Part shown: positions 10,034 through 21,059 of the stretch, one piece after another
Layout: every line of letters starts with the position of its first letter
How positions within the stretch are numbered: position 1 is the stretch's first letter
NCBI GenBank assembly: GCA_023014485.1
Contig: JAJOZX010001000.1
Span: 412,501 to 476,500, forward strand
Direction: 5' to 3'
Length of the DNA: 64,000 nt
Source of the DNA: Bathynomus jamesi
Lineage: Eukaryota; Arthropoda; Malacostraca; Isopoda; Cirolanidae
The notes under the pieces: generated by a model
Database searches by the model: none
What the model was told of the DNA's origin: nothing
What the model saw: only the letters and a program-made list of their open reading frames with translations
Made by a program: the position numbers and the translations under genes

Positions 10034-10270
10034 ATCCATCTTATGTAACCTATCATTAGTAAAAAGTTTAAAACCCGCTATATCAAGTTCCCCCAACAAG
10101 TCCCGAATCACGGTATTTAACCACGTTTCGGTTATAGCAACTATATCGCAGTTCCCGGAATAAATTATCGCCTTAAATTCGTTTAATTTATTTCTAATAC
10201 TACGCGCGTAACAATAAAAGACGTTTAAATTATTTTTTACCACGGATCGGCGTTTTAAACTATTTCTCAC
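10034..10270 (-). pseudogene. CR1-like LINE: N-terminal part of the endonuclease
   Basis: The minus strand reads Y-C-Y-A-R-S-I-R-N-K-L-N-E-F and C-D-I-V-A-I-T-E-T-W-L-N, the standard start of the LINE exonuclease/endonuclease/phosphatase fold. The catalytic-site E in the T-E-T-W block is present. The frame is cut at 10033 by an inserted element and resumes at 9473. The same block is seen in the sister copy at 39132-39422 on the + strand. Confidence 0.87.
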
Positions 10271-11400
10271 GTCGGGCCCTCGTTTCCCGGACCCACAACG
10301 TTTAAAGAAGGCTTCGACCTATACAGCTTTCGAACGTTCTCATCGATTAACCTACCTAGCCTAGCATTCCCTATTTCATTAAAATGCACCCCATCTTTTA
10401 TAAAAAAAACTAGGATCACTAAATTCTGACCACAGCTTTACGAAGTGTACATTTTCCTCAGCACAGTTCCTTGTTCCATGCACGGTCTGTGTGTATCAGC
10501 ACAAATCTCTTCTAATTTAGTATTCAAAAATATTGATTTGACGTAATCCTAAGACCCAAACCATGCCTAGGGGTAATACCAGAGCTGGGCACTTCCGCAA
10601 ACACTTCCGCAAACCGCAAATTCCGCAATTGCGGAAGTATGTTTTTCGTTTGCGGATTTGCGTTTGCGGCAAAGTCATCGCAAATTAGTGAATTTGCGTT
10701 GCGGAACTAAGACCGCAAACGCAAATCTTTCCGCAAATTTCCCACGTGGCCACTGGCCAAGCCCGCTAGTGCTGTGACGCTGCTGTCACTGGCCGCCAAC
10801 GTGTCTAAGTCTCAAAATTTATGAAATTCAAATGATTAAATTTATTATTTAGTTTATTTACTATTTACTTGCAGGAGGTGTTTTTGTTCAATATAATATA
10901 TCAATATATGTAGTATTTTTATTTCTTCTACAATAGTGATTTATTGTAATAAATTATTTAGCCTTGTTTTTAATAAAAACAAGGCTAAAACATTAAACAT
11001 TAAAAAGATATAAAAACTTTTTATACCTCTTTAATGTTTTGGATACTTTTTATAGTTAAAATTGCGATTGCAGAATTTGCGGTTTGCGGAAGTGTTTGCG
11101 GAAGTGCCCAGCACTGTAAAAATTGGAAATATGGTTTGCGTTTGCGGATTTGCGTTTGCGGCACCAAAAATGGCAAGCAGTTTGCGGATTTGCGGTTGCG
11201 GAAGGTAAGGTTTGAGTTTGCGGATTTGCGATTGCGGAAGTGATTTTGAGTTTGCGGTGCCCAGCTCTGGGTAATACCTAGAACTAAAGACCTATCTGAC
11301 CTTACCTTCATGGACCTAATTAACCCCCTATATCTCTCCAAAAGGTCAGGCACTCTCGTATCGGGCCTATACGAGTCGTTGCCCCCTACCATTAGGGTGT
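10271..11400 (-). pseudogene. CR1-like LINE: ORF1 esterase remnant, split by a hAT MITE
   Basis: At 11278-11400 the minus strand reads V-G-G-N-D-S-Y and D-L-L-E-R-Y-R-G-L-I. After the insertion at 10580-11269, 10290-10570 continues with a degraded D-G-V-H-F-N-E-I-G-N-A-R-L-G-R-L. The intact sister protein at 38146-39081 has the same blocks in the same order (G-T-N-N-V; D-G-L-H-L-N-D-V-G-A-A-R-L-G-R-L), identifying this as the C-terminal part of the SGNH-esterase ORF1. The N-terminal part is missing to the right of 11400. Stops and shifts are frequent. Confidence 0.8.
10580..11269. mobile_element. hAT-type non-autonomous element, TSD GGTAATAC
   Basis: The ends CAGAGCTGGGCAC and GTGCCCAGCTCTG are perfect inverted repeats with a perfect 8-bp duplication GGTAATAC (10572-10579, 11270-11277). 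The inner flanks are arrays of TTTGCGG/CCGCAAA words. A further terminus-like GTGCCCAGCACTG at about 11104-11116 suggests a nested or tandem second copy of the same family. It splits the ORF1 esterase of the LINE. Confidence 0.93.
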
Positions 11401-11689
11401 GTCAATTTTAGGGAGCAAAGTGAAATCTTTAGATTTTCAAAGACTACTAGTGACCAAATGATGCATTTTTATGTGCTAAATCGAAATATGGCTTTAAAAT
11501 CCAAATTTGACCACTCCTAGCTACTTATATTTGAAGTTGAAGTTTACGAAAAATCAACAATTTTTGCAAGTATTTTTTTATTGTATATAACAACATTTTA
11601 CATAAATTACATACAATTAAAGACATTTTGATTGTATTTCAATATTAAAACTTAGAAATATAGATAGGTTTCTTGAACTTTGCCAAGGA

Positions 11690-12175
11690 TGCCATGTCTG
11701 CCTTGCTCTTGTTCATGGACATGAGCTCTCTACTGGCCACCTAGCCACTGATGTACGCCTCCCTCCTCTCTTGTGAGTAAACATGTTGTGCTGCTTCAGT
11801 TGTCATCCTTACACACCTCTCTACTGACTGTGTGTGTGAGGGCCATGCAGGAACTTCCATTGGTCTATCCAGAAACTCTTTGATTGCAGCAGTGGTGAGG
11901 GAGTAGATCAGAGGAGGCTCAGTCACGCCAGAGTTCCAGTCAATAAGCTCCGAGAGTTTGGTGGCATCTGGGTTGATGTCAGGAGTCTTCCTAGGTCTGA
12001 CACTGCAGTCTCCTACCTGTGTGTCCTCATCTCCTTCACCTCTGATTTCCAGTATCCTCTTCACTGCCTCCCTCCTCTCCTCCTCCACCTCACTGCACAG
12101 CAAGGCCTGGAGCACAGCCTCAAAGTGTGCATACCAGGCTGATCTCTTCAATGTCTTTTTTTCCCCCAATTAAAA
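11690..12175 (-). pseudogene. C-terminal fragment of a multicopy repeat gene (P-x-H-T-Q-x-V-E-R family)
   Basis: The minus-strand frame 12169-11741 (142 codons) reads L-I-D-W-N-S-G-V-T-E-P-P-L, then P-S-H-T-Q-S-V-E-R-C-V-R, T-E-A-A-Q-H-V, and after a stop S-R-E-L-M-S-M-N-K-S-K-A-D. I recall this pattern as the C-terminal end of repetitive, uncharacterised proteins in hydra, aphids and other invertebrates; the family name and function are unknown to me. The protein's N-terminal part is not found upstream. The flanks (11400-11690 and 12175-12440) are AT-rich, with no other gene seen. Probably a transposon relic. Confidence 0.55.
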
Positions 12176-12446
12176 TAAAAAATCATAAATTTTTAGCACA
12201 AATTCGGTCGTGATTAACTTGGATTTGACCCTGAGTTGGCAATTCGGGTGGAATAAGCGTGTCATCATACTTCTTTATCGCTGAGTGTGGCAAAATGAAA
12301 CATTTGGTCAAACCAATTGGCTCAGAATATTTTTTTTAAATTAAAATTAGAAAATATAATTTTTTGCACAGTTTGACCTCGAAAATTACCTTCAAAGTCA
12401 AAAGCGAGAGTGGCATCCACCTGCATTTTATTCCTCACCCACAGGT

Positions 12447-12585
12447 ACAGTGCTTACAAGAAGTCTCACGCTTCTGTCTCGTCCCAAGCTAGTCTGTTAG
12501 GTATAAAATGGGCGGTCCTTATGGCAGCGGAGGTGTGTTCGGATTGGTGCACATAACTGCTCTAACACAATCAATGACGTCCATT
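12447..12585 (+). repeat. Dispersed repeat with TATA-like core, inverted copy at 17968-18110
   Basis: About 138 bp match the reverse complement of 17968-18110 with few differences. The shared core includes TTAGGTATAAAATGGGCGGT, a good TATA box context, and ends at a CRE-like TGACGTCC. There is no open frame. It may be a terminal or promoter fragment of an element, or a short interspersed repeat. Confidence 0.8.
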
Positions 12586-12953
12586 ATTACGTCACTTCTG
12601 CTACATTTTAGTGTTTAAAATACAAATGATTAAGAAGCAGAATGGAGCAAGTTTCGGGATGTTGGGATGGTTATGGAGCAATCCTAGTCATCATAATATT
12701 AGCTGGGCATTACATTATACCGTCTCAATATATACTGTAGACTATAGAGAACGACTAATTCGGCAAATATCCCAAATCATGGCATGATACCTAAGTTATT
12801 TTGACGCAGGTCTAAATTATTTGCTCAAATGCAATTATTGATATTAAGTAATTGTTGGGAATTGTTGTCAATATTGTTGTTTGTGATATTGTGATATATA
12901 TCCTACGTGCGCTCGCATTTCGAAGAAGTCACGGTCGTCTCACTAATAGATAG

Positions 12954-13594
12954 CACTGCCCAACACCAATTTTGCTGATTTAATTCTAACACCTGTTTCT
13001 AGGTAACTTTGGTGTGCTGATTTCAAAAATCACGTTAGTTTTTGCCTATCACGTCAGGTTTTCGAGCAATCAAATACGGAGATATCACATTTTGGCAGGG
13101 TTATGCCCAATTTTTTTTCTTTTCAAAAAATAAGTTTTTACATACTCAGAATCAGCATGGAAAAGTAAACAATTGTGCAGGGAGTGAACTTTAATATACA
13201 ATGGTAATATTGACACATAAAGTGATTAAAAGTGTTTAAATAAGCAAAAAATGAATCCATGATCATGACGTCACGCTCACACCTTGGGAAATCACAGATA
13301 CCCAAGATTTTAATATGTTGTACATGACCTTTAGATTTAATGCACAGATTTGCGTATTCCACAGATAAAATTTTAACAGCAAAACAGCTGTTAACAGGTC
13401 TCAAAAATCATCAATTTTCATAAGTGCCCTTCATGGATCATCCAAAATAGGCATATTGTATTGCACATTGCACGAAAACCTGATGTGATGGCCAAAATCT
13501 AAGGTGATTTTTGAAATCAGCACATCAATATTATCCAGAAACAGGTCTTAGAATTAAATCACCAGCAAAACATTTTTTTTTTTGTTGGGCAGTG
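12954..13594. mobile_element. CACTG-ended long-TIR element, TSD TAG
   Basis: The 641-bp element starts CACTGCCCAACA and ends TGTTGGGCAGTG, flanked by TAG (12951-12953, 13595-13597). Imperfect terminal inverted repeats continue for about 150 bp, with GATTTAATTCTAA, CCTGTTTCT and GTGCTGATTTCAAAAATCAC in both arms. No long reading frame with a recognisable product. It belongs to the same end-type as 28011-30807 and 21428-21882. Confidence 0.87.
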
Positions 13595-13597
13595 TAG

Positions 13598-14075
13598 TTT
13601 ATCCATTGTTTTAAGTGGTAGCCTATTAAACGAACTATGTTAAACCTATTCCATCTTATGAAAGTCATTAGTCTAAAGCAAGACTGGTGGGCAGTGAATC
13701 AGAGAAATTTGCATTTGATTTGTTCATCGTAATTATTACGTAATATAGTATACTGACACTGTATATAGTAGTATATAAGAGTTTATTGGTAGCATATCAT
13801 ATGACAATTCCCATAAACATGTGATGACCTCGATGTTGCCAGTTTTTATTTTTTTCCTGAAACTATTACCTTCTCATAGTTTGTTTCAACAATGCATATA
13901 TTATCATCTCCACGAGCGTAGACATTGCAAGAAAAGATTCTAACTAAGGATAAGTAAAGTTCTTTCATGGTTACAATATATACTTTTATAGATGTCAAAC
14001 ATCAAAATATAATAAAATTCTATGTTAACATAAATATATATTCGATACACATTTACGTCAAGGCTTTAACATCAC
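13598..14075. other. No gene recognised
   Basis: AT-rich sequence between the CACTG-ended element and the Tc1 transposase remnant. It contains no recognisable frame, repeat end or RNA gene. Confidence 0.5.
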
Positions 14076-14084
14076 TATTTCGTA

Positions 14085-15075
14085 TAGTTTCCTCCAGCAT
14101 CAATAATTTCTTGCAATCGTTGCGGCATAGAAGAGGCCAGATCGTAGGGAATGTTTGGTGTTCGGCGTAAGCTCTCCCAACTATTCCTCGTGTGAGCTAA
14201 AAGTGGTTCAAATGTTCTTTCATTGCGTTCTTTCATTGGGGATTCAAATCAGGAGAACGTGGTGGCAGAATTAGATTAATAATCTCTGGGTGATCTTCGT
14301 ACCACGCTCTCACAACGTTACTCCTATGAATGGGACGGTTATCTTCCATTAAGTAAAATGGTTCCGGTGCTGGAACCAGATACGCACGAACACTGGGTAG
14401 CAGCACCTCTTCCAGTATCTGGCAATATTGCTGTCCAGTAAAGCGTCCATCTACTTGAGTCAATTCTCCGACACCATAGCCAGACATCCAGCCCCACACA
14501 CCGAGATTGATGTGACCACTACGTTTGCTCGGGAAAACATTTCCTTCTTCATAGCGTTTTCCGCGCTGCCTCCAACAATGCAGGGAACCATGACTATCTG
14601 TTGAAAATGTTTTTTCGTCACAGTACACAACTTTTCTCCAGAATTCTTCCTCCTGCGGCAAGTATTGCAAGGCAAATCCCATCCGCGCCTCTTTATGCTC
14701 AATCGTCAATGCAGGTTTTATAGCTGGACGGCGAGAAAAATACCCTGCCTCGTGAAGTCTGTTGTTCACTGTATTTGCGCTACAACGAAGGTTCAGGTGT
14801 CTGTAAATATGCGTCGCTGGAACAAACGGATGCTCTCTGGCATGATTAACAATCGCAGCATCTTCCTCTTGAGATGTTGAACGCGGAGGACCAGACCTCG
14901 GCAAAGTAGCGATTGAGTTTTCTGCTTCATACCGATGAATCCACCGTTCCACAGTGCTTCGATGAACGTCTAGTCGTCTTGATATTTCTCTTATTGGCAC
15001 ACCATATTCATGCAATGTCACCATTGCTCCCCGCATTGCCTGGGTCGTCTCGTGGTGCACAGACGGCCTTTCCAT
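14085..15075 (-). pseudogene. Tc1-like transposase, frameshifted near the C-terminus
   Basis: The minus strand opens at 15075 with an N-terminal paired helix-turn-helix region (I-S-R-R-L-D-V-H-R-S-T-V-E-R-W near residue 40) and a G-P-P-R hook. The catalytic region has V-V-Y-C-D-E-K-T-F, L-M-E-D-N-R-P-I-H and S-P-D-L-N-P. The 280-codon frame then meets a stop, at a near-perfect tandem duplication of a 12-13 bp word (AATGAAAGAACG) around 14225-14250 that shifts the frame just where the third catalytic acid is expected. Past it another frame gives the family's ending, S-M-P-Q-R-L-Q-E-I-I-D-A-G-G. Known: Tc1 enzymes are about 340 residues with a DDE/D triad. No terminal inverted repeats were found, so it is a decayed copy. 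Confidence 0.9.
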
Positions 15076-16091
15076 CTTTGTGTAAATGGCTTATGTGAAG
15101 CGTGCTGGGACGATAAAGGAAATGAGGATACCATGCACCCCTTCTGAAATTGATTTCGGTTGTGAAGGGTACCAACCCTCAGCCAATTTCCTATTTTGTT
15201 GAACATATGCATAAAAAATTCGTCTTAAAAGCCAAGGATCCAAAGATTGTCAGCAATAGTTTATATCCCAACTGAATATAGTCAGCCATCAACAGTATAA
15301 TCATATTTTATTTCCATAACTACTCATGACTACTCTGTCATAGTAAATAACCTTATTATGACTTAGGTAGTAGTGGTAATTCTGAGTGGCGGCCTCTAGC
15401 CACATACGTTAAACCTATCAGTGCGTCTAAGACCAGACTCTTCTGTTTCTGTCAATTCATTGTTAGTTTAAGGTATTTTGCTCTTTGTCTTTCTAGGTCT
15501 AGGGCATTAAAATAAATATTTGAGTTTGTGTTTAGCATTTCCTCCTCCCTTCGTAATTCCCCACCCAACCTCGTTTCCTTCGACATAGCAACGCTTACCT
15601 CCATCCTCATTCCACTTCCTTCATTAAACCTATTATCGCTTTTACTGTCCCTTCCTTCCATCCTTCAATGCCAGCGTTCTTAAACCTAGCACATAAATTA
15701 TATAATATGGAATCTAACACCTTAGATCTCTACGCATTCATGTTACTTGAAGACGCCTGTGTCTTAGGGGAATCTAAGTGTTGAGAGTGGGCTTGAGGGG
15801 TAGTCTATAGATTATTACAGATGACCTTGAACGCTCCAACTATTTAAAAATGATTATTTATTACGCACATCATATGGCATAATACACACATGAATTTAAG
15901 TATCTCTTACACTATAGGAATGGAATTGAATCCTACCAGAGTTAAAAAGTCGCAAAATATGATAGATTAGTTTGTATTAAGAGGTCACTAAGAGAAAAGG
16001 ATTTGGAGTAGAGCGGAAGGCAGAGAGTATATTTTCTCGAGTTTCGGTTATTATTAACGTTATATGGACATATGCCATGCCTGCTGATGAG

Positions 16092-16092
<1 letters not shown>
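15076..16092. other. No gene recognised
   Basis: The first 150 bp are presumably the 5' flank of the Tc1 relic. The remainder is unique-looking AT-rich sequence with short frames lacking family features. Confidence 0.45.

Positions 16093-16139
<47 letters not shown>
16093..16139 (+). repeat. (GA)n microsatellite bounding a LINE fragment
   Basis: A pure GA tract preceded by GATC. It abuts the 3' end of the minus-strand CR1-like fragment. A second (GA)n tract abuts the fragment's other end at 17714. Confidence 0.95.
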
Positions 16140-16141
<2 letters not shown>

Positions 16142-17713
16142 ACAAGGAGTTACAAGGAAAAGAAGTACCTCAAAAGGCCTTGCGGCCCATACCGAGGAGG
16201 TACCAATGGCAACGGGTGCCAGGGAAAATTTTGTACACACTCAAATAGTGTGCAAGATTTGGTCTAACCTTTTCTTGAACTGATCCACAGAGGAACTGTT
16301 CACAACTTCTGAAGGTAACCTGTTCCATGTGTCACAGATCTTATACGTAAAGTAATTCCCACACACACTAGTCCTAAACCGTTTCAAATCCAACTTCCAA
16401 CCATTGTTGCGAGTTGGGTTATCATTTAAACTAAACATACTTCTAAAATCGACATCGTTGAACCCGCGTAAGAGCTTGAAAACCTCGATCAGTTGACCGC
16501 GCAGCCTCCGAGTTTCAGCGAAAACAAGTTCAGGGCGCGTAACCGTCGATTGTAGCCCATATGCCTAACGGAAGGGATTAACTTTGTGGCCCTCGCCTGC
16601 ACTCGCTCCAGCCTCTCAATATCTTTCCTGAGGGTGGGCGACCAGAACTGCACAGCATACTCCAGGTGCGGCCGAACAAGGGAATTGTACAGTGAGAGCA
16701 CAATCTCCTTGTTCCGAAACTGAAATTGCCTCCTGATATAACCCACTAGTTTCTGGGCTTTCTTTTCCACCTCTACACACTGTTTCGTAAACTTAAGGTC
16801 GCTGCTAATTAGCACACCCAAGTCCTTTTCTAAATCAGTCACCTCGATATTACTACCCAACATCGAGTAGTCCGACTTGGGATTGGCGTAGCCAATGTGC
16901 ATCACTTTGCATTTACCCAAGTTAAACGGCATTTGCCATTTTTCGGACCACTCTCCTATCCTACCTAGGTCCGCACGCAGTTCCTCGATCGCTTCGGGCG
17001 TCCCAACATTGGCCCCAAGCTTGGTGTCATCAGCGAATTTGGCGATCCGACTGACGATGCCACCGTCGATATCATTTATGTAAATGATAAACAACAGTGG
17101 CCCCAAAACGGAACCCTGAGGAACCCCACTAGTGACCGAGGCCCAACCCGAACTAGCCCCTTTAATTACACCCTCTGCCGCCTATTCCTCAGCCAGTTTT
17201 CAATCCACCTACCTATTTCCCCACCGATACCCAGCGCGCGCACTTTCGCCATTAGCCGGCGGTGAGGTACCTTATCAAAGGCTTTCTGAAAGTCGAGATA
17301 AAGTATATCAATCGCCCTACTCTTATCGTACTCACTCAACATGACGTGGAAAAACTCGAGCAAGTTGGTGAGACACGACCTATGCCGTCTAAACCCATGT
17401 TGGGAGTCCCCAAGCAGCTTGTAGGAATCCAAATGGTCAACGATCCTATCAGCTATTATCCCTTCTAATAATTTACCTACAACTGAAGTGAGACTAATGG
17501 GACGATAGTTCCCTGGACTTTCGTGATTCCCTTTCTTAAAGATAGGGGTCACGTTGGCTTCCCTCCAGTCACCAGGCACCTGGCCCATCTCCAACGATTT
17601 GTTGAAGACTATAGCCAGGTGGGGAGCCACCTGGTCGCGCACTTCTCGCAACACTCTGGGGAGAAACTGGTCTGGCCCAGGAGCCTTAAACGCGCTCAGT
17701 TTGTCTATTCTAT
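16140..17713 (-). pseudogene. CR1-like LINE fragment: reverse transcriptase and C-terminus
   Basis: The minus strand, 5' to 3', reads S-A-F-K-A-P-G-P-D-Q at 17700; V-T-P-I-F-K-K-G-N and [40 protein letters not shown] and the catalytic F-A-D-D-T-K at about 17110-17030; R-P-H-L-E-Y-A-V-Q-F-W; and the C-terminal N-Y-F-T-Y-K-I-C-D-T-W-N-R-L-P ending at 16241. All RT blocks are present in three frames with few lesions, near 17160 and 16490. It is a different, better-preserved subfamily from the copy at 6340-11400. ORF1 and endonuclease are absent: the fragment begins exactly at a (GA)n tract. Confidence 0.92.
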
Positions 17714-17739
17714 CGAGAGAGAGAGAGAGAGAGAGAGAG
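17714..17739 (+). repeat. (GA)n microsatellite at the 5' break of the LINE fragment
   Basis: The tract follows ATC, as does the other (GA)n tract at 16093. It replaces the upstream part of the LINE coding sequence. Confidence 0.95.
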
Positions 17740-17967
17740 CTTTTAAATCACACCTTTTAAATGGTTTGTGGGCAAGGGCTTCACGTATGTTATTTTAGTC
17801 CAGGGTAGTTTATGTGGAGGTGTTACGTAACTTGCACTTGGGACTGTTAATTGTAAGACAACTACCATAGCTGGGACTGAGACACGTTATCCCTGCATAC
17901 TCTATATATATCTATACACAGTATGTCTCTATATATAAATAGATAGAGTGATCAACACAATGATAAT

Positions 17968-18110
17968 GTGGACGTCATTGATGGGGTTAGAGCAATTATG
18001 TGCACCAATCCGAACACACCTCCGCTGCCATAAGGACCGCCCATTTTATACCTAACAGACTAGCTTGGGACGAGACAGAGGCTCGAGACTTCTTGTAAGC
18101 ACTGTACATT
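17968..18110 (-). repeat. Inverted copy of the 12447-12585 repeat
   Basis: The reverse complement reproduces TACAGTGCTTAC, TATAAAATGGGCGG and the CAATGACGTCC end of the other copy. With it, this copy brackets 5.4 kb containing the CACTG-ended element, the Tc1 relic and the CR1 fragment. Confidence 0.8.
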
Positions 18111-18114
18111 GATT

Positions 18115-18190
18115 TAGCATGGGTGCCAGCTATTAACAAAAAACGCCGTTCAAAGTCGATTTTTTAATTTTGGCCGGTCCACTATAGTAC
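18115..18190 (+). repeat. Dispersed repeat, inverted relative of 1948-2040
   Basis: GGGTGCC, GCTATTAACAAAAAACGC and the following TTTTGGCCGGTCCACTA correspond to the minus strand of 1948-2040. The next 900 bp (18190-19121) hold no recognised gene; one tRNA-like T-arm word lies near 18690 on the minus strand. Confidence 0.5.
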
Positions 18191-19129
18191 TGGTGCAGCC
18201 ATATCACTATTTTTATCTTCATCTTATTCCGATAGTTCTTTTAATTGGCAATACATTTGTAACTGTTTGAAAAATTTTCTGTGATAACTGTTGTACCCAA
18301 ATTAGATTTTTATTTTGTATCATATTTGACTGAGATTAATCTAATAAAACAGTACAATTGATTTTACACTCGCTCATTGGTGGTTTGTTTAAAGAAATTT
18401 TTTTTTTAGTACTGTACCCCTTTTATTTTAGGGGGTGCCCCTTTTTTCTTTGGACCCCCTTACTAAAATGCCTAGATCCGTCCTTCATCAGTAATCATCA
18501 CTTTGGACATTTTATGTCCATTTCACTATGTTGCAAGGCAAAATATTTGAATCGTCATCTACTGAAGGAAATGTCATTTAAATTCCCCTTCAGTTAATCT
18601 TCATTTACGTTTATTACGTACAATTTAATTCTTAGATTAACCGAATTTAACATATTAACAATAGCCTAAACTCGTTCTTAACCTGAGTGGGATTTGAACC
18701 TCTGAAAATGCAAATTTGGCGAGCTGTGTTCTCCACGGCCATATGATGACTTGGTGAGAAAAAGATGGAATTGTATACTCTCTCCCTTTTTTTATATATT
18801 CATGTTAATACTTGTGCCCCAGCTGTTATCTTTCACTTCATGTACTTAAGATTAACATCTGAAGAGTTAAGACAGTTAATGTGAATGCTATACATTGTGC
18901 TCTTAATCGGCATACTTTTTACAAAATTCTCATTAAAAACACTACTTTCCTGTCGTATAATGGGTTCATAAGGTGTATTTATCATTAAAACTCATTATGA
19001 AAAATGCTCTATGAATTGGTCCCCAATTAACCCACCCCTAACATCTCCAGTCTAATTTCAGAGTAGGTTAAGCCTAACCTAGTAGGGTCAGCCTAGAGAT
19101 TCCGGAAATGGTCCATTGGTCCAGAGCGG

Positions 19130-19969
19130 CAGGGCCGGATTAACCATTAAGCAAAATAAGCCCGTGCTTAGGGCATCAAGGGAAGGGGGGCACCACAGAA
19201 ATTTTCCATTGTCGGATTTACCATGGATTTATTATACTATTATAATCGCGGCTTATAGCCTATAAGCTGTTGAAAACTGAATTATATATATTCATATATA
19301 GTATTTATTTTTTTTCATTGTTTGAATTTGTAGTGAACAACAACCCTTTTGAGAGAATAAATATATTTCGTTGTAATCACACACTTTACGCTTTGCGTTA
19401 TTATTTTGTTTATATCAAATCTTTGAGCGCCATATTAAAAATACATATAGATTAAATATTTTCGTGTGCTATAGTAAATGTAAAAACAAGATTCAGTCAT
19501 GCTGAACTTTATAAAATAATTGTAGAAGACAATATTGAGTGTGCCTTCCCAAATGTAGAAATTGCCTTTCGTATATTTTTAACATTAATGGTCACAAATT
19601 GCTCAGCTGAGCGTTCATTTTCTCAGTTGAAGTATATTAAAAATACCAACAGAACAACTATGCAACAAGGCAGGCTGGATGCCTTATCTCTACTAAGTAT
19701 AGAAGCAGATGTGTTACGTAAGATTAGTTTTGAGGATCTGATCAAAGACTTTGCAATTAAAAAAAGTAGGAGAAAACTTTTCAAATATAAATGAAGTGGA
19801 AGTATACAAAAATAAACATTATTTTCCATCTTACTGTAAGTTTTGTTTCATTTCAAAAAATAAAATTTTATTTTATGGTTTATTTTTGTTTATATTTTGA
19901 ATTACATATATATGGGGCACCAAAATCTTTTAAGTGCTTAGGGCCTCTAAAGGTCTTAATCCGGCCCTG
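19130..19969 (+). mobile_element. hAT element with transposase C-terminus, TSD CAGAGCGG
   Basis: The 840-bp element starts CAGGGCCGGATTAA and ends TTAATCCGGCCCTG, with a perfect 8-bp duplication CAGAGCGG (19122-19129, 19970-19977). On the + strand, from about 19497 to 19794, a frame gives E-I-A-F-R-I-F-L-T, then NCSAERSFSQLKYIKN, then D-A-L-S-L-L-S-I-E and I-S-F-E-D-L-I-K-D-F-A, ending at a stop. Known: this is the hAT C-terminal dimerisation domain (A-E-R-x-F-S motif). The BED finger and catalytic core are deleted, so the copy is non-autonomous. Confidence 0.95.
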
Positions 19970-20224
19970 CAGAGCGGGTAGAGTAAATTGAGCTCCACAG
20001 TAGGATTCTTCACGTTAGGTTAGGGTAATTTACCGTAGCCTTTGTTAAACTATAAATTAATTCTAGGTCTTAGACCACAATGTAGGCGTAGGTCTCTTCA
20101 GGTGGAGTCCTCTTTTCATTTGTTTAGGTGAGCGCATTTAAAAGCTATTAGTGTGGAGATTAACTCTGGCCAGCAACCGATTGGTTTCATCCACCCAGTC
20201 ATTGACATGAAAAGAGTTTTATAA

Positions 20225-20440
20225 CACTGGTTAACAACAAACTTTTTCTGCTTCAAGTACTTCAGTACCTTCTTTTGACCAATTTTTGGGGCCTGATTAC
20301 GAATATGGCAATGTTTTTGCCGTATTAGGTCACAATTTTTTGAATTCTGACTCCCCTACGCAGGCAATTTTGCATATAGTCCAGAATTTGGCTCATTACG
20401 TAATGTAAAAGATTTTTATGAATTTTCAAAGCATTTCAGT
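20225..20440 (+). mobile_element. Isolated left end of a CACTG-ended element
   Basis: It starts CACTGGTTAACAAC after a TAA (20222-20224) and continues with GCCTGATTACGAATATGGCAA, GTTTTTGCC and TTAGGTCA, corresponding to the terminal arm of 21428-21882 and 28011-30807. No matching right end was found before the hAT terminus at about 20521, so it is truncated. Confidence 0.55.
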
Positions 20441-21059
20441 TACTATTTACTTTAAAATGGAACAAATTACAATGTTTAAATTTCACTACATGTATATTTC
20501 ACAATTATTATACATAGGGGTGCACCGATTAATCGGTATCGGCACCTGGCATGCCGATTATTTTCCTAATATCGGCCGATTAATCGGTATCGGCAAGCTT
20601 GGCATAGGTAGCGTCGACTGGGGCAAATTGGGTCACCAAATGGGAAATGATTTTTTTGCTGGTGCCACATCCTTAAAACTATAATTAAAATTGTTTCTAG
20701 TTTTTACCACTAAATCACAAAACTTTAACCTTTTGTGTCTCTTTTTTTAAATCCAGCAGTTAGAAGCATCAAAATCATTTTACACTGAGTCGCATGTATA
20801 GAAGACAAAATTTTTAGCAAAAAACTACCTTATTTCAACCGAAATAAACTTCATTAACCAAACATAAATGATTAAGACAACACCGAAATGAAGCTTTATT
20901 GAAAACACACATCCTGGTAAAAAACAATCAAATTCTTCAAAGTAGCTAGCTATGGTAGCTATCTTCATATAAAAATATTTTCCTTAAAATAACTAAAAAT
21001 TAACTTTTTAAAAATGGTTTATGCATTCAATATATTCCTTACAGCTGCTTGAAGTGTTG

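Noticed and set aside
15452..15661. 69-codon minus-strand frame rich in glutamate and arginine
   Set aside because: No recognisable motif, no splice context and no second copy seen in the window.
18668..18760. Minus-strand tRNA-like sequence with AGGTTCAAATCCCAC
   Set aside because: The T-stem does not pair well and no acceptor or anticodon stem is seen.
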